A program made the translations under genes and the position numbers. Of a DNA stretch of 40,440 nucleotides, positions 1 through 7,308 are shown piece after piece. The stretch's first letter is position 1; each line of letters begins with the position of its first letter. The stretch is taken from contig BAAFRX010000020.1 in the NCBI GenBank assembly GCA_045866275.1, forward strand, positions 1 through 40,440, given 5' to 3'. Below the pieces are notes generated by a model. That model made no database searches, was not told the DNA's origin, and saw nothing but the letters and a program-made list of their open reading frames with translations. The stretch comes from Sideroxyarcus sp045866275. Lineage in GTDB: Bacteria; Pseudomonadota; Gammaproteobacteria; Burkholderiales; Gallionellaceae.

Positions 1-41
1 GTTAAGCTAACCGATACTAATTGCCCGTGCGGCTTGATCCT
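1..41 (+). rRNA. rrl: 23S ribosomal RNA, 3' end only
   Basis: The first bases align by eye with the extreme 3' end of bacterial 23S rRNA: AGCTAACCGATACTAAT followed by CCGTGCGGCTTGATCCT, which matches the E. coli terminus (AGCTAACCGGTACTAAT ... CCGTGAGGCTTAACCTT). The rest of the gene lies upstream of the window. The exact 3' end is estimated from that alignment. It is the upstream member of an rRNA operon with the 5S gene that follows about 120 bases later. Confidence 0.85.
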
Positions 42-163
42 ATAACCTTAGGTAAAGTTGCAAGTATTTTAATCGCCTCGCAACAATCAAAACACCCTTT
101 ACTTCTTCCAAAATTATGTTGATTGCCCAAAGCTCAACGAGCCAAAGCAAACAACGACAGTTA

Positions 164-279
164 TGTCTGACGACCATAGCAAGTTGGCACCACTCCTTCC
201 CATCTCGAACAGGACAGTGAAACGACTTCGCGCCAATGATAGTGTGCATCCGCATGTGAAAGTAGGTCATCGTCAGACT
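164..279 (+). rRNA. rrf: 5S ribosomal RNA
   Basis: About 115 nt closed by a terminal stem: GTCTGACGA near position 165 pairs with TCGTCAGAC at 270-278. Internal 5S signatures are present, including CCATCTCGAACAGGACAGTGAAACG (loop B/C region, seen at 201-225) and the GAAAGTAGG stretch near the 3' end. It follows the 23S end on the same strand and precedes a strong terminator, the usual 23S-5S order. End positions are set by the closing stem and may be off by one or two bases. Confidence 0.93.
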
Positions 280-289
280 CCTTACAAAC

Positions 290-321
290 AAAACGCCCCT
301 CCAGAAATGGTGGGGCGTTTT
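290..321 (+). terminator. Intrinsic terminator of the rRNA operon
   Basis: AAAACGCCCCTCCA, a GAAA loop and TGGTGGGGCGTTTT form a long GC-rich hairpin (one T-T mismatch) with A-rich and T-rich flanks. It lies 11 bases after the 5S gene. Because of its symmetry it may also stop transcription arriving on the minus strand from flgN. Confidence 0.9.
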
Positions 322-375
322 GCTTTGTGCGATTTGATTTGCGTTCTGCTTGAAAGAAGTGGCTTGCCCTCAGGT

Positions 376-834
376 TTAACCGCTGCCCAGAGTGCGGCCG
401 CTGCCGGGCGTGCATGGTTGGCCATTGGGGCCATACAGGCCGGCGGCGTGTTGTGACGCACTGATGAGTGCCTGCAGGGCTTGCTGGTTGTAGCGCTGTC
501 CGATCTGAATTAGTTCACCATTGCTTCGGTTCAACTGGCCGGCATGCGCGGCGAGCTGGCGGAGGTCTTGCCAAGCCGTGAGTGCGGTGGGTGCATTCTG
601 GTGCAGCCAAGGCTCGATGGCGGCAGTTGCGGCGGGGAAGAGGGTTTGGCGTTGGCGGACGGATGTTGCCAGCGTTTCCGCCAGATGCATTTTCTGCTTG
701 GCCAGTTCAAGCAAGGGGTCGGTGTCTGAAGAAAGCAGAACGTGTTGTTCACGCTCGAGCAGTACGATAAATGCACGTAGCGCATCGCGCTCGGTGTCGA
801 TCAGTTGCAGGATGGCGGTTGGGGAGGTGCTCAA
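376..834 (-). CDS. flgN: Flagellar hook-filament junction chaperone FlgN
   Basis: A 152-residue, largely helical, Gln/Leu/Ala-rich protein with the size of FlgN, the cytoplasmic export chaperone that keeps FlgK and FlgL soluble and delivers them to the flagellar type III export apparatus. Sequence conservation in this family is weak, so the call rests mainly on size, helical character (an ERDALRAF segment near the N-terminus, repeated Gln/Leu heptad-like spacing) and position directly downstream of flgM. The start is a TTG that overlaps the flgM TGA stop (TTGA), implying translational coupling. The C-terminus ends in a Gly/Ser-rich tail. It is convergent with the rRNA operon. It should be driven by the sigma-28 promoter upstream of flgM, which fits its job late in assembly. 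Confidence 0.8.
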   Translation of the reverse strand: MSTSPTAILQLIDTERDALRAFIVLLEREQHVLLSSDTDPLLELAKQKMHLAETLATSVRQRQTLFPAATAAIEPWLHQNAPTALTAWQDLRQLAAHAGQLNRSNGELIQIGQRYNQQALQALISASQHAAGLYGPNGQPCTPGSGRTLGSG

Positions 835-1151
835 CGTGTGCTCGTGCGGATGAGGTCCTGCACAGTGTCGATCAGGCGATCGGCGACCACTTCGGCGTTG
901 ACCTGGAAGCGGCCCTCGCTGATGGCCTGCTTGATCTCGGAAACTTTTTGGCTGTTCACCACCGGCGCACTGGCAATGCTGCTTTCCAGCTCGCGCAATT
1001 GGGCGCCGGTCGTCCCCAGATGCACGCGGGTGCTGTCGGGCGCGATTGCCGTGCCAGCGCCCGCCGGGCCGGATTTTGCCGCCGGACTACGCGCGGTGGA
1101 TTCGCCGTTGCTGCTGGGGGGTAGAGGTTTGCCGGTCTGGTTGATTTTCAT
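831..1151 (-). CDS. flgM: Anti-sigma-28 factor FlgM
   Basis: FlgM binds sigma-28 (FliA) and keeps class III flagellar genes off until the hook is complete, when it is exported through the hook-basal body. The 106-residue product starts with MKINQTGKPL, has a low-complexity Ser/Pro/Ala-rich disordered N-terminal half (typical of an exported unfolded protein) and ends in the conserved sigma-binding region: VNSQKVSEIKQAISEGRF then NAEVVADRLI, residues about 65-98. I place the start at the ATG at 1151 because a GGAG sits six bases upstream; longer in-frame starts exist up to 1250 but lie across the promoter. It overlaps flgN by four bases. A sigma-28 promoter lies at 1186-1212, giving the classic negative feedback loop. 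Confidence 0.92.
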   Translation of the reverse strand: MKINQTGKPLPPSSNGESTARSPAAKSGPAGAGTAIAPDSTRVHLGTTGAQLRELESSIASAPVVNSQKVSEIKQAISEGRFQVNAEVVADRLIDTVQDLIRTSTR

Positions 1152-1185
1152 GCTGTACTCCATGCGAAGGGTTCGATTGAGTGTT

Positions 1186-1212
1186 ATATCGTCCTGTCTT
1201 GCAAAAACTTTA
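1186..1212 (-). promoter_or_regulatory. Sigma-28 (FliA) promoter of flgMN
   Basis: Read on the minus strand: TAAAGTTT, 11 bases, GACGATAT. The E. coli sigma-28 consensus is TAAAGTTT-N11-GCCGATAA, so the -35 half is perfect and the -10 half matches six of eight. The -10 ends 35 bases ahead of the FlgM ATG at 1151. Seen in sequence; the consensus is established knowledge; activity is inferred. Confidence 0.85.
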
Positions 1213-1317
1213 GCAGACTTGCTCATTTTTCGCTGCGAATCGTGTGCCATGCCATGATTGTTTTCCTCCCCCCAAGCCTGCTTGCGGGCAAAAGAGGCGC
1301 GCGAATTTTAGGCTAAG

Positions 1318-2010
1318 CTAACGCATCAGTTCGGCCACGCCGCTGCCCGCGGCGCGCGCGGTCATGACTTGTCCCGAAGCAAGACGGATGCGCACGGCTG
1401 CTCCCGCAGCGGCATCGTTCAGCGCTTGACCTTCATTGCCGAGGGCGTAACCCGCGCCGTGCACGATCAGGTTGACCGTCTGTCCCTGCCGGATCAACCA
1501 CGGCTCGCGCAGCATGTCCACGCGCAGGACCTGTCCGGCACCGATGGCATATTTGAGGGTCTGGCCGATGGCCTGTTGCGGCGAGGTGAGCAGGCCGGGG
1601 CGATCCATTTCACCGCGTTGCAGGGTGAAATCCGCCTCGCTCACGATGCTGCCCTGCATCAAGGGTTTGTTGGCAACCAGCAAATCGAGCGACACGCGTA
1701 TCGTTGCCGGAACCAGAATGGTCCAGCCCTTGGGCATCGCGCAACGCACGCCGATCGTGGTGTGGCCGAACAGTTTTGCGCCCGGCGGAAGCCAGGCCTG
1801 CAAGGCGGGACAGGCGGCCAGTGTCAGGCGCGGATCAATGCCACCGACTTGGATCTGAACTTCGCCCGGCAGATTGCGCGTTTGGGTCTGGAGATATGCT
1901 TCGGCAGCGGCACGGATTGCGGCATGCGCCAGCAACGGTTCGGCCGTAATCGTGCCGCTCCACAGACTTAAAGCCAGCAATAGGGGGGAAACGTGTTTCA
2001 TGGCGGGCAT
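1318..2010 (-). CDS. flgA: Flagellar P-ring assembly chaperone FlgA
   Basis: FlgA is a periplasmic chaperone for assembly of the FlgI P-ring around the rod. The 230-residue product has an N-terminal signal peptide (hydrophobic LLLALSLWSG, likely cleaved near TITAEP) and the conserved C-terminal SAF/ChapFlgA region: TILVPATIRV, then the hallmark QGSIVSEADFT, GQTLKYAIGAGQVLR, and QGQTVNLIVHG with a final GQVMTARA. ATG at 2010 is used; an ATG at 2001 (MKHVSPLL) is equally good for a signal peptide. It diverges from flgB, the standard arrangement flgA-flgM-flgN opposite flgBCDEFGHIJKL. A perfect 16-bp GC palindrome sits immediately upstream. Confidence 0.93.
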   Translation of the reverse strand: MPAMKHVSPLLLALSLWSGTITAEPLLAHAAIRAAAEAYLQTQTRNLPGEVQIQVGGIDPRLTLAACPALQAWLPPGAKLFGHTTIGVRCAMPKGWTILVPATIRVSLDLLVANKPLMQGSIVSEADFTLQRGEMDRPGLLTSPQQAIGQTLKYAIGAGQVLRVDMLREPWLIRQGQTVNLIVHGAGYALGNEGQALNDAAAGAAVRIRLASGQVMTARAAGSGVAELMR

Positions 2011-2012
2011 TG

Positions 2013-2028
2013 TCCCGCGCGCGCGCGG
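2013..2028. repeat. Perfect 16-bp GC palindrome upstream of flgA
   Basis: TCCCGCGCGCGCGGGA is fully self-complementary. It lies two bases upstream of the flgA ATG at 2010 and about 110 bases before flgB, so it would fall in the flgA leader and could hinder ribosome binding or act as a protein site. It has no T-run, so it is not a standard terminator. Function unknown. Confidence 0.6.
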
Positions 2029-2137
2029 GAGCGAAGGCGGGAAATGCGACGGATTTCCACCGTTAATCGGCTGATAGGTTGGACGGCGGCGGGCCTAGGA
2101 TGGCAGACATCAAGAAACCTTCGGGTGGGAGTCGCAA

Positions 2138-2542
2138 ATGAGCGGCAGGATAGACGAACTGTTCCAGTTTCATCAGACGGCGCTGAATCTGCGCGCGGCG
2201 CGGCAGGAATTGCTGGCCTCGAATATCGCCAATGCCGATACGCCGAACTACAAGGCACGCGATATCGATTTCGCCAGTGCGCTGCAGGGCGCATTGCAGG
2301 GAGACGGGACGGCGCTGCCGCTGCTGACCAGCGCGGCGGCGCATCTGCAGGCGGCCAGCGGCGAAACGGTGATGGGTGCGCCGGTGCAATACCGCATTCC
2401 CGCGCAGCCCAGTGCCGACGGCAACACGGTGGAGATGGATACGGAGCGGGCACAGTTTGCCGACAACGCGCTGCGCTACGAGGCCAGTGTGCGTTTCATC
2501 TCGGAGCGGGGCAAGGATGTGCTGGCCGCCTTGCAAGGCTAG
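2138..2542 (+). CDS. flgB: Flagellar proximal rod protein FlgB
   Basis: A 134-residue rod subunit exported by the flagellar type III system. It shows the FlgBC-family N-terminal motif with LLASNIANADTPNYKARDIDF at residues about 27-47 and the C-terminal helix ending NALRYEASVRFIS. FlgB is the first axial protein added distal to FliE and the MS-ring. It opens the rod-hook operon: flgC follows after 17 bases. The start ATG has a GGGAG-type site about seven bases upstream. No convincing sigma-54 or sigma-28 promoter could be recognised in the 127 bases between flgA and flgB, so how the operon is switched on is not clear from the sequence. Confidence 0.95.
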   Translation: MSGRIDELFQFHQTALNLRAARQELLASNIANADTPNYKARDIDFASALQGALQGDGTALPLLTSAAAHLQAASGETVMGAPVQYRIPAQPSADGNTVEMDTERAQFADNALRYEASVRFISERGKDVLAALQG

Positions 2543-2559
2543 TTTAAGGAGAAACCTTT

Positions 2560-2964
2560 ATGTCGCTATTTAACATTTTCAACATCGCCGGTTCCGCCAT
2601 GGCCGCGCAATCGCAGCGGCTGAACGTGGTGGCGAGCAATCTGGCCAATGCGGACAGCACCACCGGACCCGACGGCCAGCCGTACAAGGCCAAGCAGGTG
2701 ATCTTTGAGACCACGCCGGCGGCGGGGCAGGTCGGGCAGGGGGTCAAGGTCAGTGCGGTGGTGGAGGATGCCGCGCCGATGCGGGTGGTGTATGACCCGG
2801 CGCACCCGATGGCGAACGAACAGGGTTATGTGACGCTGCCCAATGTCAATCAGGTGGACGAAATGGTGAACATGATTTCCGCCTCGCGCTCCTACCAGAA
2901 TAATGTGGACGTGCTCAACACGTCCAAGTCCTTGCTGTTGAAAACGCTCACCATCGGTCAATAA
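2560..2964 (+). CDS. flgC: Flagellar proximal rod protein FlgC
   Basis: A 134-residue rod subunit. It has the N-terminal axial motif RLNVVASNLANADST (residues about 20-34), the FlgC-typical GQPYKAKQVIFE, and the C-terminal axial helix VDEMVNMISASRSYQNNV that packs in the rod core. With FlgB and FlgF it forms the proximal rod through the periplasm. A clear TTAAGGAG ribosome site precedes the ATG. It sits between flgB and flgD with short gaps, in the same transcript. Confidence 0.96.
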   Translation: MSLFNIFNIAGSAMAAQSQRLNVVASNLANADSTTGPDGQPYKAKQVIFETTPAAGQVGQGVKVSAVVEDAAPMRVVYDPAHPMANEQGYVTLPNVNQVDEMVNMISASRSYQNNVDVLNTSKSLLLKTLTIGQ

Positions 2965-2975
2965 GGAGACGCGCC

Positions 2976-3629
2976 ATGGTCACATCGGTACAGAACACAG
3001 CCAACACCTTCAGCGCCCCCGCGCTCGATCAATCCCAGATCGGGGTGACGCAGGACCGGTTTCTCAAACTTCTGGTGACGCAGATGAAAAATCAGGATCC
3101 GCTCAATCCGCTGGATAACGCGCAAGTCACTTCGCAGATGGCGCAGCTTTCGACGGTGACCGGCATCGACAAACTGAACGCGACCGTGCAGTCCTTGAGC
3201 AGTAGCATGCTGGCGGCGCAATCGCTGCAAGCTGTGGCCATGATCGGACACCCGGTACTGGTTGCGGGTGACAGTCTCGAGCTGGGCAACGGCAAGGCGT
3301 TTGCTGCGGTGGAACTGACGCAACCGTCGGACAAACTCACCGTCAGCATCAATGATGCCTCGGGCCGCAGTCTGCGCACCCTGCAACTCGGCGCGCAGGA
3401 CAGCGGCATCGTCGAGGTCGCCTGGGATGGCGTGACCGACAGCGGCGCGATCGCGCCGGACGGCAGCTACACCCTGAGCGCGGTCAGCGAACTGGGCGGG
3501 CAAAAGAGCGCGGTGGCGACCTTGTCTTACGGTCTGGTCAACAGCGTGGCGCAGTCGCAGAGCGGCGTTACGGTCAATGTTGGCAAGCTGGGCGACCTCA
3601 GTCTGACGGCCATCAAACAAATTTTGTGA
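2976..3629 (+). CDS. flgD: Flagellar hook assembly scaffold FlgD
   Basis: FlgD caps the growing hook and is discarded at completion. The 217-residue product has the conserved N-terminal signature QDRFLKLLVTQMKNQDPLNP followed by DNAQVTSQMAQLSTVTGI (residues about 25-63) and a C-terminal half with a Tudor-like and FnIII-like fold, including SLRTLQLGAQDSGIVEVAWDG (conserved FlgD C-terminal motif, residues about 130-150) and DGSYTL. Length is normal for the family. It is preceded by AAGGAG and followed by flgE after 10 bases. Confidence 0.96.
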   Translation: MVTSVQNTANTFSAPALDQSQIGVTQDRFLKLLVTQMKNQDPLNPLDNAQVTSQMAQLSTVTGIDKLNATVQSLSSSMLAAQSLQAVAMIGHPVLVAGDSLELGNGKAFAAVELTQPSDKLTVSINDASGRSLRTLQLGAQDSGIVEVAWDGVTDSGAIAPDGSYTLSAVSELGGQKSAVATLSYGLVNSVAQSQSGVTVNVGKLGDLSLTAIKQIL

Positions 3630-3639
3630 GGAGAACACC

Positions 3640-5082
3640 ATGGGTTTCCAGCAAGGACTTTCCGGTCTCAACGCCGCCGCCAAGAATCTGGATGTGATAG
3701 GCAACAATGTATCGAACGCCAACACGGTCGGCTTTAAGTTGTCGCAGGCGCAGTTTGCCGATGTGTATGCCAATTCGCTCGCCGGGTCCGGCGCGGCGCA
3801 AATCGGGATCGGGGTCCGGGTGGCTGCGGTCGCCCAGCAATTCACGCAGGGCAATATTAGTACCACCAACAATTCGCTGGATATGGCGGTCAGCGGCAGC
3901 GGTTTTTTCCGCCTCAGCGACAACGGTGCCGTCACTTATTCGCGCAACGGCCAATTCCAGCTGGACAAGGACGGGTTCATCGTCAGTAGCCAGGGGCTGC
4001 GCCTGACCGGATTCCTGCCGAATGCGCTGGGCCAGATTGTGGCGACCACGCCGGCGGACTTGCAGATATCGATGGCCGATCTTTTACCGAACCAGACCAC
4101 CACCATCAATGCCGGGCTGAATCTGGATGCACGTTCTGCCCTCATTCCGGCGGCGCCCCCGTTCGATCCGACGAATGCGGCCACCTTCAACAATTCCACC
4201 TCGATGACGGTGTTCGACAGTCTGGGGGCGAGCCATGTCGCTTCGCTCTATTTTGCCAAGACGGCGGCCAACAGCTGGGACAGCTATCTGACGATCGACG
4301 GCAATGTGGTGCCTGCGGCCGGCACGCCACTCACCGCCATGACGTTCAATACCAACGGCACCCTGGCGACTCCCGTCGCGCCTGTAACCTCGGCCGCCTT
4401 CAGCCCGACATCGCCGGGTATCGTGCTAGCCGGTTCATCGCTGGACGCAGCGGGCACGACGGCGACCGTAACCACCACCACCGGTCTGTCGGTCGGGGCA
4501 GCGGTCACGGGCGGCGGGTTCCCGGCGGGCACCACAATCACTGCAATCACGGGTGCGAACACCTTCACCACTTCGGCCGCCGGTACGCCGAGTGCGGTCA
4601 GCGTCAGCCTGACCGTGACCAACCCGGCCAGTGCCGCCGCGCAGACGCTGGCGTTCAATTTTGCCGGAACTTCGCAATTCGGCGGCATCTTCGGGGTCAA
4701 CACCCTGAGTCAGGACGGATTCACGTCGGGTCGCATGACGGGGTTCAGTACCGGCGCGGACGGGATTATTTCCGGGCGCTATTCCAACGGCCAGACCAAG
4801 ACGCTGGGGCAGGTGGTGCTTTCCAACTTCAACAACCCGCAGGGCTTGCAGCCGCTGGGGGGCAACAACTGGGCCGAGACCTCAACGTCCGGCACACCGC
4901 TCACCGGCGTGCCGGGTTCTGCCAGCCTGGGCGTGCTGCAAACCTCGGCGCTCGAAGATTCCAACGTCGATCTGACGGCGGAGCTGGTGAACATGATCAC
5001 CGCGCAGCGGGTGTACCAGGCCAACGCCCAAACCGTGAAGACGCAGGACCAGGTGCTGCAGACGCTGGTGAATCTGCGCTGA
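3640..5082 (+). CDS. flgE: Flagellar hook protein FlgE
   Basis: FlgE polymerises into the universal joint between rod and filament. The 480-residue product begins with MGFQQGLSGLNAAAKNLDVI and GNNVSNANTVGFK (axial D0 motif), then the NSLDMAVSGSGFF strand shared by FlgE/F/G, and ends with SNVDLTAELVNMITAQRVYQ and the terminal helix. Residues about 265-325 form a Thr/Ala/Val/Gly-rich stretch (TTATVTTTTGLSVGAAVTGG and after) that is longer than in the shorter hook proteins and probably adds a surface-exposed domain. A GAGGAG site precedes the ATG. Confidence 0.96.
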   Translation: MGFQQGLSGLNAAAKNLDVIGNNVSNANTVGFKLSQAQFADVYANSLAGSGAAQIGIGVRVAAVAQQFTQGNISTTNNSLDMAVSGSGFFRLSDNGAVTYSRNGQFQLDKDGFIVSSQGLRLTGFLPNALGQIVATTPADLQISMADLLPNQTTTINAGLNLDARSALIPAAPPFDPTNAATFNNSTSMTVFDSLGASHVASLYFAKTAANSWDSYLTIDGNVVPAAGTPLTAMTFNTNGTLATPVAPVTSAAFSPTSPGIVLAGSSLDAAGTTATVTTTTGLSVGAAVTGGGFPAGTTITAITGANTFTTSAAGTPSAVSVSLTVTNPASAAAQTLAFNFAGTSQFGGIFGVNTLSQDGFTSGRMTGFSTGADGIISGRYSNGQTKTLGQVVLSNFNNPQGLQPLGGNNWAETSTSGTPLTGVPGSASLGVLQTSALEDSNVDLTAELVNMITAQRVYQANAQTVKTQDQVLQTLVNLR

Positions 5083-5107
5083 TTGAATTGAAGCGGGGGA
5101 GAATGAC

Positions 5108-5851
5108 ATGGATCGACTGATTTACACCGCGATGTCAGGGGCAACGCAGACGCTGCAACGCCAGGCCTCGGTGTCGAACAATCTGGCCAACGTCAACACG
5201 CCCGGATTCCGCGCCAGCCTCGACACTTTTCGCAGCGTGCCGTTGCAGGGCGCGGGGTTGCCCACGCGCGCCTTCGTGGTCGATTCCACACCGGGCACCG
5301 ATTTCAGGCCGGGCGTGATCCAGCAGACCGGACGCGCGCTGGACGTGGCGCTGGACGGCAAGGGATGGATCGCGGTGCAGGACGCGAACGGCAATGAAGC
5401 GTACACGCGCAACGGCAGCTTGCAGATCCAGCCGAACGGCATTGTGCAGACGCGCAACGGGCTGACCGTGCTGGGCGATGCCGGGCCGCTCACCATTCCA
5501 GAGGACACCGAAATCACCATCGCCAAGGACGGCACGCTTTCCACCGTTCCCAGCACCACGCAGAAGGTGGGGGTGGTGGTGGTCGGACGCATCAAGCTGA
5601 CCAATCCGGCGGAAGACCAGCTGGTGCGTGGCGAAGACGGATTGTTCCGCACCCGCGACGGCAATCCGGCCGAGGCGGACGCCGGTGTCACCGTCGTGTC
5701 CGGCAGTCTGGAAAGCAGCAACGTCAATACGGTCGATGCCATGGTCAGCATGATCGCCCTGGCGCGCCAGTTCGACACGCAGATCAAGCTGTTGCAGAAC
5801 GCGGACGAGAATGCCCGTCACGCGAGCAGCCTGCTCAACCCCAACGGCTGA
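5108..5851 (+). CDS. flgF: Flagellar proximal rod protein FlgF
   Basis: A 247-residue rod protein of the FlgE/F/G family. Diagnostic features are the N-terminal MDRLIYTAMSGATQTLQRQ, the axial motif NNLANVNTPGFRA, the central RALDVALDGKGWIAVQDANG that distinguishes FlgF from FlgG, and the C-terminal LESSNVNTVDAMVSMIALAR helix. It forms the proximal rod junction below FlgG. It is cotranscribed with flgE and flgG, with 25- and 21-base gaps. Confidence 0.95.
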   Translation: MDRLIYTAMSGATQTLQRQASVSNNLANVNTPGFRASLDTFRSVPLQGAGLPTRAFVVDSTPGTDFRPGVIQQTGRALDVALDGKGWIAVQDANGNEAYTRNGSLQIQPNGIVQTRNGLTVLGDAGPLTIPEDTEITIAKDGTLSTVPSTTQKVGVVVVGRIKLTNPAEDQLVRGEDGLFRTRDGNPAEADAGVTVVSGSLESSNVNTVDAMVSMIALARQFDTQIKLLQNADENARHASSLLNPNG

Positions 5852-5872
5852 TTTTCGAAAAGGAGACTCATC

Positions 5873-6655
5873 ATGATTCGCTCACTGTGGATTGCCAAGA
5901 CTGGCCTGGAAGCGCAACAGACGCAGATGGATGTCATCTCCAACAACCTGGCCAACGTCAGCACCACCGGCTTCAAGCGTTCGCGCGCCGTGTTCGAGGA
6001 TCTGCTGTACCAGAATCTGCGCCAGCCCGGCGCGCAATCCTCGCAGCAGACGCAGATCCCGTCCGGTTTGCAGATCGGCACCGGCGTGCGCCCGATCGCG
6101 ACCGAACGCATCCACACCCAGGGCAATCTGCAGCAGACCGGCAATCAGCTCGACCTGGCGATCCAGGGTAACGGGTTCTTCCAGGTGCTGTTGCCGGACG
6201 GCAGTACCGCCTACAGCCGCGACGGGTCATTCCAGAGTGACGACCAGGGACAACTGGTGACCGCCAACGGCTACGTGGTGCAGCCGGCGATCACGCTGCC
6301 CGCCAATGCACTTTCGGTCACGGTCGGCCTTGACGGCGTGGTGTCGGTGACCCAGCCGGGCGTGACCGCGCCGGTGCAGGTGGGCAGCATCCAGCTCGCG
6401 ACCTTCATCAATCCGGCCGGGCTGGAAAGCATGGGGCAGAACCTGTATCTGGAAACGGCGTCCAGCGGCGCGCCCAACACCAATGTGCCCGGCACCAACG
6501 GCACCGGCAGCCTCAGTCAGGGCTATGTCGAGACTTCCAACGTCAACGTGGTGGAAGAGCTGGTGAACATGATCCAGACCCAGCGTGCCTACGAGATCAA
6601 CTCGAAGTCGATCACGACTTCCGACCAGATGCTGCAACGGCTGACACAAATTTAA
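5873..6655 (+). CDS. flgG: Flagellar distal rod protein FlgG
   Basis: The 260-residue distal rod subunit, which spans the periplasm to the outer-membrane L-ring. It starts MIRSLWIAKTGLEAQQTQMD, with VISNNLANVSTTGFKRSRA, then the FlgG-specific TQGNLQQTGNQLDLAIQGNG and FFQVLLPDG, and ends with YVETSNVNVVEELVNMIQTQ plus RAYEINSKSI. Length equals that of E. coli FlgG. An AAGGAG site lies nine bases ahead of the ATG. Confidence 0.97.
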   Translation: MIRSLWIAKTGLEAQQTQMDVISNNLANVSTTGFKRSRAVFEDLLYQNLRQPGAQSSQQTQIPSGLQIGTGVRPIATERIHTQGNLQQTGNQLDLAIQGNGFFQVLLPDGSTAYSRDGSFQSDDQGQLVTANGYVVQPAITLPANALSVTVGLDGVVSVTQPGVTAPVQVGSIQLATFINPAGLESMGQNLYLETASSGAPNTNVPGTNGTGSLSQGYVETSNVNVVEELVNMIQTQRAYEINSKSITTSDQMLQRLTQI

Positions 6656-6666
6656 CGAGGTCCATC

Positions 6667-7299
6667 ATGCGCCGTGTCATTATTTTATTGGGGGTCAGTG
6701 GGCTGCTGATCTCGTGTGTGCCGACCACCCATATTCGCGAGCCGCTGACGGCGGTGGCACCCGCTGCCGCCCCGGTGCACGCGAGCAACGGCGCGATTTT
6801 CCAAGCGGGCGTGAACGAACGGCCACTGTTCGAGGATCGTATCGCGCGCCGGGTCGGCGATCTGCTCACCATCACCATTTCCGAAGCGACTTCGGCGACC
6901 GGAAAATCAGACACGACGCATGAAAATAGCGGGAGTTCAAGCCTCGTGAGTTCTCTGACCAACCGCACCTTGTCCGGAAACAGCAGCCTCAAATCCGCCA
7001 GCACGAACGATGCTTCCGGCACCAATACCTTCACGGGCACGCTGACCGCGACGGTGATCGAGGTGTTGCCCAACGGCAATCTGCGCGTGGCGGGCGAGAA
7101 ACAGGTCAACATCCGCCATTCCAACGAATACGTGCGATTTTCCGGCGTGGTGTTTCCGCCGGACATCAGCGGTAACAACAGCGTGCTGTCCACCCGGGTG
7201 GCCGATGTGCATCTGGAATACAAAGGCACCACCAGTCTGGATGTGGCGGACGTGAGCAGCATGTTTGCCCGCATCTTTGCCAGCGTGCTGCCGTTCTAG
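6667..7299 (+). CDS. flgH: Flagellar L-ring lipoprotein FlgH
   Basis: FlgH forms the L-ring, the outer-membrane bushing of the rod. The 210-residue product has a lipoprotein signal peptide with lipobox LISC, making Cys17 the lipidated residue, then the conserved GAIFQAGVNERPLFEDRIAR and VGDLLTITISE, and the C-terminal NIRHSNEYVRFSGVVFPPDI and DVHLEYKGTT. It is 11 bases after flgG and 9 bases before flgI. Confidence 0.96.
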   Translation: MRRVIILLGVSGLLISCVPTTHIREPLTAVAPAAAPVHASNGAIFQAGVNERPLFEDRIARRVGDLLTITISEATSATGKSDTTHENSGSSSLVSSLTNRTLSGNSSLKSASTNDASGTNTFTGTLTATVIEVLPNGNLRVAGEKQVNIRHSNEYVRFSGVVFPPDISGNNSVLSTRVADVHLEYKGTTSLDVADVSSMFARIFASVLPF

Positions 7300-7308
7300 G
7301 AGAGGGCG

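Noticed and set aside
163..456. Open frames over the 5S rRNA and its terminator.
   Set aside because: The sequence is a 5S rRNA with its closing stem; the frames are incidental.
2030..2137. A sigma-54 promoter for the flgB operon.
   Set aside because: No GG-N10-GC pair with a convincing TGGCAC/TTGC context was found; the best (TTGGACGGCGGCGGGC) is weak in GC-rich DNA.
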